DNA of 64,000 bases from Azophilus sp965220425 (GTDB lineage Bacteria; Pseudomonadota; Gammaproteobacteria; Pseudomonadales; Azotimanducaceae): assembly GCA_965220425.1 (NCBI GenBank), contig OZ244830.1:3534001-3598000 (forward strand). Reading direction: 5' to 3'. This document shows positions 58,146-64,000 of the stretch, one piece after another. The position numbers and the translations under genes are program-made. Numbering within the stretch: position 1 is the first letter of the stretch; each line of letters starts with the position of its first letter. The notes beneath the pieces were generated by a model. It had not been told where the DNA came from, did not search any database, and worked only from the letters and a program-made list of their open reading frames with translations.

Positions 58146-60629
58146 TCAACCTCCCGCCGCCGGTTTTACAGCGCGCGGCAAAGAGCCCAGTACCTCGGCG
58201 TTGTGCTCGCCGAGCGGCGGCGGCGGCAGGCTCGACCGCCAGAGCCGGCCGTTGCAGCGAAACGGCGTGCCGACGGCGCGAACCGTCCCCAAGGCCGGAT
58301 GCTCGTAGTCGAAGACGATCTCCCGGGCCTTGGCGTGCTCACAGCTCAGGGCTTCGCCCACGGTGTTGACGCGCGCGGCCGGTACGTCCGCGGCGCGCAA
58401 CATCTCCAGCCATTCATCGACCGTCCTGGCAAGGAAAACGGGATCGATGATTTCGTATAACGCAACCTTGTTGTGCTTGCGCGCGGTGATGTCCGCGAAG
58501 CGCGGATCGTCCGCCAGTCCCGGTATGGCCATGGCCTTGGCGAACTTCATCCAGAATACCTGGGTGAACGCGGCGATCACGAAGTAGCCGTCCTTCGCCA
58601 GGAACGCGCGATAGGGCGCGATGTGATGGTGCCCGGACCCCACCGGCCGCGGCACTTCGCCGGTGGTGAAATAGAGTTGGCCGACGTAGCCGAGCAGGGA
58701 GACGAGGATGTCGTGCATGCCGAGGTCGATGTGCATGCCCGTGCCGTTCCGGCTGCGGTTGTACAGGGCGGCCAGGATACCGAAGACGGCAAAGATGCCG
58801 CCCGCGAGGTCGGCCACGGGCAACCCCGCGCGCACGGGCGGCCGGCCTTCCTCGCCGGTCACCGACATGGTGCCCGCCATCGCCTGGTTCACCAGGTCGA
58901 AGCTGGTCTTGTCCCGCAGCGGCCCGGTCTGTCCGAACCCGGAGACGGAGCAGAGGATGATGTCCGGCTTGACCTTGCAAAGAGCCCGGTAATCCAGTCC
59001 CAGGCGGCCCATCACGCCTGGCCGGAAGTTCTCGATGACCACATCGCTGGTGCGGGCGAGCCGCAACAGCGCCGCCCTGCCCTCCTCCGACTTGAGGTCG
59101 AGGGTCACGCTGCGCTTGCCGCGGTTGACGGCGAGAAAATAGGTGCTGTAATCACCCATTCTGGGGATATTGTGCCGCGTCAGGTCGCCCGCGCGGGGCG
59201 CTTCGACCTTGATGACGTCCGCGCCCAGGTCGGCCAGAATCAGGGTGCCGTACGGCCCGGCGAGCATGCGTGTGAGGTCGAGTACCCGCAATCCCTCGAG
59301 CGGCAAGGCGTCCGCGTCCGCGTGGCTTGGGGGCGGCGATTCATGCGCAGGGGGGCGCGGCCCGACAGCGGTTCTGCCGGGCACTTCGGAGGTGCGAACA
59401 ACCCTTGCATCGGCAAGTTGGCCTATACGGTCGGCGTCGTAACCGAGCAAGGTCTCCAGTATCGCCGCGGTGTGCTGGCCGACGACGGGCGGTGGCGCGC
59501 AGGGCACTTCGTGGACGCTGCCGTCCGCGTAGCCGATATGGAACGGCGTGCCGAGGGTTTTCAACCGGCCGCATACCGGGTGGTCGAATTGCGTGACCAT
59601 GCCGCGGAACTGGCTGTGCGCCATTTCGATGGCCTCCTGGATGGAAGCCACCTGCCCGTTGGGCACGTCGCCCTTGTCCAGCGCCGCGCACCAATGGGCG
59701 GTGGAGCGTTGTTTCACCAGTGGATCGATGACAGCGGCCAATTCATCCCGGCAGGCGACCCGGTCCTTGAACAAGCGGTACTTCGGATTCTCCGCCAGGT
59801 CCGGCCGCCCGATGACCGCGCAGAAGTTGCGCCAGAACGCATTGGTGATCGCCGCGACCACGATATGGCCGTCGGCGGTCTCGAAGGCGTTGTAGGGGTA
59901 CATGCCTTCATGGGCCGATCCGGAGGCGCGCGGACTTTCCCCGGTTGCAAAGAAGATGTTGGCCAGGTAGCTCAGCATCGAGATGCCGCCATCGAACATC
60001 GATATGTCGAGATAGCAGCCAAGCCCGGTGCATTCCCGGCGCCGGATGCCGGCCAGCATGCCGATGCCGGCAAACAGCGAAGACATCTCGTCGGCCAGGG
60101 GCAGCCCCATTTTCGCGGGCGGGCGGCCGGCCTCGCCGGTGATCGAGAGGGCGCCGGTGACCGCCTGAATCACCAGGTCATAGGCCGTCTTGTCGCGCCA
60201 GGGGCCGGTCTGGCCGAAACCGGTGACGCTGCAATAGACGAGGCGCGGGTTTATCGCCGACAGGCTCGCGTAGTCGAGCCCCAGGCGTTTGGCGACGCCA
60301 TGGCGGAAGTTCTCCACGACGATATCTGCCTGCCGCACCAGGTCTAACGCAATGCGCCGCCCCGCATCGGTTTTCAGGTTGATCGCGATACTTTCCTTGT
60401 TGCGGTTGAGCGACAGGAAGTAGTGGCTCTCGCCGTTGACGAAAGGGTGGTTGTGCCGGGTGGTGTCGGTGCCTTCAAGGTCCTCGACACGGATCACGTA
60501 CGCGCCCAGGTCGCCGAGAATCATGGTGGACAGCGGCCCCGACAGCATGCGCGAGAAATCCACCACGCGCAGCCCGTCGAGCGGCGCGGGGCGCCCGGAT
60601 TGCAGCGGCTTGGATCGAGCCTCGGTCAT
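58146..60629 (-). CDS. Tandem-fused CaiB/BaiF family III CoA-transferase
   Basis: 827 codons containing two complete family III CoA-transferase units, residues ~16-405 and ~443-820, joined by a Pro-rich linker. Both have the opening L-x-G-L-R-V-x-D-x-(S/T)-R-M-L-(S/A)-G-P, the N-R-x-K-x-S segment, V-I/V-E-N-F-R-x-G-V, and the catalytic Asp: Asp151 in A-Y-D-L-V-I-Q-A and Asp578 in S-F-D-L-V-N-Q-A. Single-unit enzymes are ~400 residues and form interlocked dimers, so this looks like a covalent dimer. It moves CoA between two carboxylic acids; substrates unknown. The upstream luciferase-like gene is truncated and ends 18 bases before. Confidence 0.88.
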   Translation of the reverse strand: MTEARSKPLQSGRPAPLDGLRVVDFSRMLSGPLSTMILGDLGAYVIRVEDLEGTDTTRHNHPFVNGESHYFLSLNRNKESIAINLKTDAGRRIALDLVRQADIVVENFRHGVAKRLGLDYASLSAINPRLVYCSVTGFGQTGPWRDKTAYDLVIQAVTGALSITGEAGRPPAKMGLPLADEMSSLFAGIGMLAGIRRRECTGLGCYLDISMFDGGISMLSYLANIFFATGESPRASGSAHEGMYPYNAFETADGHIVVAAITNAFWRNFCAVIGRPDLAENPKYRLFKDRVACRDELAAVIDPLVKQRSTAHWCAALDKGDVPNGQVASIQEAIEMAHSQFRGMVTQFDHPVCGRLKTLGTPFHIGYADGSVHEVPCAPPPVVGQHTAAILETLLGYDADRIGQLADARVVRTSEVPGRTAVGPRPPAHESPPPSHADADALPLEGLRVLDLTRMLAGPYGTLILADLGADVIKVEAPRAGDLTRHNIPRMGDYSTYFLAVNRGKRSVTLDLKSEEGRAALLRLARTSDVVIENFRPGVMGRLGLDYRALCKVKPDIILCSVSGFGQTGPLRDKTSFDLVNQAMAGTMSVTGEEGRPPVRAGLPVADLAGGIFAVFGILAALYNRSRNGTGMHIDLGMHDILVSLLGYVGQLYFTTGEVPRPVGSGHHHIAPYRAFLAKDGYFVIAAFTQVFWMKFAKAMAIPGLADDPRFADITARKHNKVALYEIIDPVFLARTVDEWLEMLRAADVPAARVNTVGEALSCEHAKAREIVFDYEHPALGTVRAVGTPFRCNGRLWRSSLPPPPLGEHNAEVLGSLPRAVKPAAGG

Positions 60630-60647
60630 TGCGGCAGCCCCTGTCGA

Positions 60648-61264
60648 TCAGCGTGACAATGATACCGGCTTGAAGGTGACGTGGGTGGCGCCGAGGCATT
60701 TCCACGTTGCCAGCGACTCGGCGCACTGTTCCGGTTCCCGTCCCCACATGCGGATGATGCCTTCGATGCCGATCGACTCCGGGTCGCGCCCGTGTTCCCG
60801 CGCGTACGAAAACAGGCGATCCCGGCGTTCGCGCACTTCTTCCTCGTTCAGGTACGACGGCGCGTACCAGCCATCCGCCAATCGGACAACGCGTTTCAGT
60901 ACCGCATCCGCCGTACCGCCCAGCCAGACGGGGATGGGCCGCCGCACGGGTAGTGGATTGATGCCCATGCCCTCCAGCGTATGCCAGCGGCCCCGAAAGG
61001 TGACAGACCGTTCGGTCCACAGCTTCCTGAGCACTTCGATCTGTTCCGCCGAGCGGGCGCCGCGATCGTGAAAGTTCATGTTCAGCGCCTGGTACTCGAC
61101 ATCGTTCCAGCCCACCCCGGAGCCCAGCCGCAGCCAGCCGCCGGAGAGCACATCCACCTCCGCCGCCTGCTTGGCCAGCAACACGGTCTGCCGTTGCGGC
61201 AGAACGACGACGCCGGTGGCCAGTTCGATGGACGTGGTGACGGCGGCGATATAGCCGTTTCCCG
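60648..61264 (-). pseudogene. Luciferase-like (LLM) flavin monooxygenase, N-terminally truncated
   Basis: The frame is recognisable from about 61264 (I-A-A-V-T-T-S-I-E-L-A-T-G-V-V-V-L-P-Q-R) through the family blocks L-A-K-Q-A-A-E-V-D-V-L-S-G-G-W-L-R-L-G-S-G-V-G-W and P-I-P-V-W-L-G-G to a normal C-terminus. The usual first ~60-70 residues, with the start of the TIM barrel, are missing. An internal TTG/ATG at 61184 could give a shorter product that would not fold normally. Upstream DNA belongs to a glucose-dehydrogenase remnant on the other strand, so a rearrangement cut both genes. Confidence 0.65.
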
Positions 61265-61267
61265 GGT

Positions 61268-61624
61268 ACCGGGGCGGCGCGCACCGTCGTCTGGCAGAGG
61301 CCTCTGGGGACGACCCGCGATCATGTCCCGCTGGGCCTGCCCCTGCCGACCGGGGTATTCAACATCGGCGGCCCCTTGACCACGGCCGGCGGGCTGATCT
61401 TCATCGGCGCCACCATCGATGACTTCCTGCGAGGGTTCGACGTGGAAACGGGGGAGGAACTCTGGAGAGCGCGCCTGCCCGCCGGTGGCCAGGCGAGCCC
61501 GATGAGCTACGTCTCAAGCCGCACCGGGCGCCAATACGTCGTGATCGCCGCCGGTGGGCACTACGCTATGAGAACCACGCCGGGCGATTACCTTCTCGCG
61601 TACGCCCTGCCCAATGGCGGATAG
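61268..61624 (+). pseudogene. Membrane PQQ glucose dehydrogenase, C-terminal remnant
   Basis: The plus-strand frame T-V-V-W-Q-R-P-L-G-T-T-R-D, then G-L-P-L-P-T-G-V-F-N-I-G-G-P-L-T-T-A-G-G-L-I-F-I-G-A-T and R-L-P-A-G-G-Q-A-S-P-M-S-Y to a normal end A-Y-A-L-P matches the last ~115 residues of membrane-bound quinoprotein glucose dehydrogenases. The other ~700 residues and the membrane helices are absent. The break, near 61265-61275, meets the truncated luciferase-like gene head to head. Confidence 0.7.
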
Positions 61625-61669
61625 ATGACGTCCGTGTAATCCGCTTTCGCGAATCGGGTTCCACGGGCC

Positions 61670-63541
61670 TCAAGGCACATACCAGATCGGCGAGGTGTAG
61701 GCTCGTTCCTGGGTGGTCATGGGCGCTTCGGGCGGCATTTGCGCACCGAAAAACCTTGCGTCGTAGGCGGTCCAGCGAGGTGTGGGAATTTCAATGATGC
61801 GCGCGTAGTAGAAAGCGGGAACGGCCGGGTCGAATTGGGGGTCGCGCCAGACGGTGGCCAGGTGCACGGCCCCGATGGTGTTGGACCAGGTGGCATTGGC
61901 GACATCCACCGTGCTGCCGACCGGCGGCGCCTTGCCGGTATCCGCGTTTACCTGGCGATTGTCCGACAGCGCCACATCGTAAACCCGTTCAGCGCTCCCG
62001 CCGTCCGGCAGCAGCCAGCCCTTGACGATCTGAACCCGGTCGAGATTGGCGCCGTAGGGGTCTTTCAAGGCGCTCACCAGGAACGCCGGGGCATCGGTCG
62101 CTCCGCCTGCCGGCAAATCGCCTCCCATGGGTACGCCGTTGGCATAGCCGGCCACCACCCAATCGGGCCGGGCGAGGTCGGCGGCGGCGAAATCCCAGCC
62201 GCCGAAGAAGCGCACCGTGATGCGCGGGCCGGTGGTCGCGTACGTCTCCTTGCGCTTGAGCGCCGCGAAGAGCGATTCACGGGTGTTTTCCATGGCCCAG
62301 ACGGCCGCGTATCCAGAAGCCGCCATCTGCCACTCAAGGTGCTTGATCGCCGGGATGTTGACGAACCGTTCCCCTGCCCGGGTGGCATTCGGTTCGTGCC
62401 AACTGAACTTGCCCCAGAAGTTGTTCTCGTCGGCGGAGGGGATGCCGGTGTGGGAGTCCGTGCTGCCGATCATGCCGAACTTGAACGGGTTGACACTCAG
62501 CCTGCTGAATAGCGCGAGCCCGTTGCGGAGCGCCGGGCGCGCGTACTCGGCCGCGAACATGGTGTCCTCGTGGAGCCGGTCGGTATAGCCGGCGTATTGG
62601 TCGAGGGACTCGTAGTCGGCGAACTCATCGCCGGGCGAAACGTACGGATGCGTCTCGCTGTCGCCCTTTATCTGGGTAACTTCCGCGAGTGGTTCCCAAC
62701 GCGCCCGGGCGGTCGCGGACGCGGTGGTCATCTCGTTGCCGTCGGAATCCACGGTCGCGAACATGAGGCCGGCACTGGTATTGCTGTTGTGAGGTATGGC
62801 CAGCACTTCGCCGCCGGTGCTCCGCTCGTAGTTCGCAAGAAACCGCCACAGTTCACGGGGACGGTCGCCGGCAAAGGAACTGAAGGGAACAATCCGGTCG
62901 GCGTGGCCGGCGCCGTCCTTGAAGATGACAACACGGTGCAGGTTTGCGCCGCCGCGGCCCGAACTCCATTCGTAGCCGATGAAGGCGGTGAATATGCCCG
63001 GCTGGTTGTATTCCTCCGCCTTGCCGGTGACGATGCTCCAGGTGGATTTCTGAAACTCGGGGCTCGCCAACAGGTCTTGCCCGGTGCGCAGCGCCCGGGC
63101 GAATTCATTCATGATATCAGCCGCCTCCCCGGGACCCGCCTGCAGCATCGAGTGCCAGCGGCGCCCCGCTTCGCTCGCCAGCAAATGAGGGTCGCTTCTT
63201 TCCAGCCCGGGGAACAATCCCATGTACTCGGAGTGATCCGCCGCCACCAGGAAATCGAGCGGCCTGTTGAGCTGCACCAACATGCCGTTGTGCGCCGTCA
63301 CGGCCTCGCCGCGGGCCAGGCGGTAGGCGTTGTCGTGGCCGAACTGCCGGTTGCCCGCGGAGGCGGCATCGGGAGACAGGTTGGTGTGCAGGTGGGTGTC
63401 GCCCCAATACACGACTGTGGGGAAGTCCTGGCCCACACTCGGCGAATACTGCCGGTCCGCGCCCGGCTCGCCGGCAATCGCGGCCGCCGAAAATCCGAAA
63501 AACGCGGACAGAAACAACATTGAAACCCGGCCTGCCCGCAT
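61670..63541 (-). CDS. DUF3604 family secreted protein
   Basis: 623 codons from the ATG at 63541, chosen for AGGAGGG seven bases upstream and a clean signal peptide (S-M-L-F-L-S-A-F-F-G-F...A-I-A-G). The mature protein opens with Y-W-G-D-T-H-L-H-T-N-L-S-P-D-A, a PHP-like metal motif, then D-F-L-V-A-A-D-H-S-E-Y, F-I-G-Y-E-W-S, I-P-H-N-S-N and G-S-T-D-S-H-T-G-I-P, all hallmarks of DUF3604. The His/Asp set suggests a metal-dependent phosphoesterase-like hydrolase in the periplasm. The reaction is not established for the family. It stands alone. Confidence 0.88.
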   Translation of the reverse strand: MRAGRVSMLFLSAFFGFSAAAIAGEPGADRQYSPSVGQDFPTVVYWGDTHLHTNLSPDAASAGNRQFGHDNAYRLARGEAVTAHNGMLVQLNRPLDFLVAADHSEYMGLFPGLERSDPHLLASEAGRRWHSMLQAGPGEAADIMNEFARALRTGQDLLASPEFQKSTWSIVTGKAEEYNQPGIFTAFIGYEWSSGRGGANLHRVVIFKDGAGHADRIVPFSSFAGDRPRELWRFLANYERSTGGEVLAIPHNSNTSAGLMFATVDSDGNEMTTASATARARWEPLAEVTQIKGDSETHPYVSPGDEFADYESLDQYAGYTDRLHEDTMFAAEYARPALRNGLALFSRLSVNPFKFGMIGSTDSHTGIPSADENNFWGKFSWHEPNATRAGERFVNIPAIKHLEWQMAASGYAAVWAMENTRESLFAALKRKETYATTGPRITVRFFGGWDFAAADLARPDWVVAGYANGVPMGGDLPAGGATDAPAFLVSALKDPYGANLDRVQIVKGWLLPDGGSAERVYDVALSDNRQVNADTGKAPPVGSTVDVANATWSNTIGAVHLATVWRDPQFDPAVPAFYYARIIEIPTPRWTAYDARFFGAQMPPEAPMTTQERAYTSPIWYVP

Positions 63542-63639
63542 CGATTTCCCTCCTCGTTCCCGGTTAGCGATCAGTAGCCGTGACCGGCACAGACATGATG
63601 AACGATACCCTGTATATCGTCCATGCCTCCCAATCCGGC

Positions 63640-64000
63640 ATGGCTCCGCAACGACCGCCCGTTGCCGCGCCATCGACAGTTCGACGCTCGCCCGCATATC
63701 GCGGAACCCCGGCAAGAACCAGCAAGAAGAGCTGCACCAGGAGAGGTCAACGCTGCCGCGCCTATTCCGCAGCAATCGACCGGGCGATGATCGACGGGCG
63801 GATTCAACTGCCGAAAAGGATGGTGGTCGAGTCCGATGCTCAGAGTTACATGCTCAACTGGACCAGCCGGCTCGACCGGCGCAACGTCGAGATTTTTGGT
63901 TATTGCAGCGTGGACAGCGAGACCCGGTTCATCCTGGGCATCCACGGAAACTACGATCCGACGGCTGACGCTTTTGAGATCAACGCCAAATCTGCCCGGG
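63640..64000 (+). CDS. Probable transposase-like reading frame, runs off the window
   Basis: The plus-strand frame is open from at least 63640 to the window end. From about 63730 it reads like protein: T-S-K-K-S-C-T-R-R-G-Q-R-C-R-A-Y-S-A-A-I-D-R-A, I-Q-L-P-K-R-M-V-V-E-S-D, N-W-T-S-R-L-D-R-R-N and S-V-D-S-E-T-R-F-I-L-G-I-H. The E-S-D...D-R-R-N...S-x-D-S pattern reminds me of a DDE-type transposase catalytic core, but I cannot name the family. The start is uncertain (ATG at 63640 or 63787). The first 90 codons may be non-coding. Confidence 0.4.
   Translation, partial: MAPQRPPVAAPSTVRRSPAYRGTPARTSKKSCTRRGQRCRAYSAAIDRAMIDGRIQLPKRMVVESDAQSYMLNWTSRLDRRNVEIFGYCSVDSETRFILGIHGNYDPTADAFEINAKSAR

Overview
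The window is GC-rich, densely coded DNA from a Gram-negative heterotroph. It is most likely a marine or host-associated gammaproteobacterium, inferred from TonB-dependent receptors, S9 and M20 peptidases, a sulfatase, a phytanoyl-CoA dioxygenase, CaiB-type CoA-transferases, a DUF3604 protein, a DUF6491 lipoprotein and a DUF815 ATPase. No rRNA, CRISPR or prophage was seen; there is one tRNA (Glu, TTC). The taxonomic guess is inference.

Layout. (1) 1-6.1 kb: the end of an MFS transporter, then a divergent pair of secreted peptidases (S9 prolyl oligopeptidase type and CocE/X-Pro type). (2) 6.1-7.3 kb: a deletion scar in which the first codons of a YkvI-like membrane protein run straight into the small subunit of a gamma-glutamyltransferase, preceded by a ferritin-like gene. 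(3) 7.4-24.0 kb: thirteen genes on the minus strand with very short gaps or overlaps, read from a TonB receptor through a TPR-sulfotransferase, a BKACE-family enzyme, an MlrC-type peptidase, a carnitine-dehydrogenase-like enzyme, an MFS transporter, an M20 hydrolase, an isochorismatase-type hydrolase, an amidohydrolase, a Rieske-type oxygenase that has lost its Rieske ligands, a metallo-beta-lactamase-fold hydrolase, a sulfatase and a MaoC-like protein. The carnitine dehydrogenase/BKACE pair suggests catabolism of carnitine or a related quaternary amine. (4) 24.1-26.06 kb: a complete ISAs1-type insertion sequence with imperfect terminal repeats and an exact 10-bp target duplication. It sits between the TonB receptor and a divergent LysR regulator. 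Its transposase carries a DruA-like (DUF4338) N-terminal domain and is split across a classic A AAA AAG slippery site.

(5) 26.2-35.9 kb: the LysR regulator, a phytanoyl-CoA dioxygenase, a second S9 peptidase, a TetR regulator whose stop codon lies in a MITE-like palindromic repeat, then an M20-like peptidase and a second TonB receptor. (6) 35.9-40.8 kb: a complete heterotetrameric sarcosine oxidase operon soxBDAG with overlapping start and stop codons. It could finish the route betaine to dimethylglycine to sarcosine to glycine that the carnitine genes could feed. (7) 40.9-41.6 kb: a noncoding, repeat-bearing stretch next to tRNA-Glu. (8) 41.7-55.8 kb: housekeeping-type and accessory genes: an Eis-like acetyltransferase, a DUF481 protein, a DUF815 ATPase with a second MITE-like repeat at its 3' end, a GH3 beta-glucosidase, DUF503, GNAT, DUF6491, methylmalonate-semialdehyde dehydrogenase, a secreted trypsin-like protease and an MFS transporter.

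(9) 55.9-61.7 kb is a graveyard: IS6 and IS4 transposase remnants, a PQQ/cytochrome c dehydrogenase broken by three stop codons, a frameshift and an IS, the tail of an SDR gene, an N-terminally truncated luciferase-like monooxygenase and the tail of a membrane glucose dehydrogenase. One intact gene stands out here, a double-length CaiB-type CoA-transferase with both catalytic aspartates. (10) 61.7-64 kb: a DUF3604 protein and the beginning of a probable transposase-like reading frame that leaves the window.
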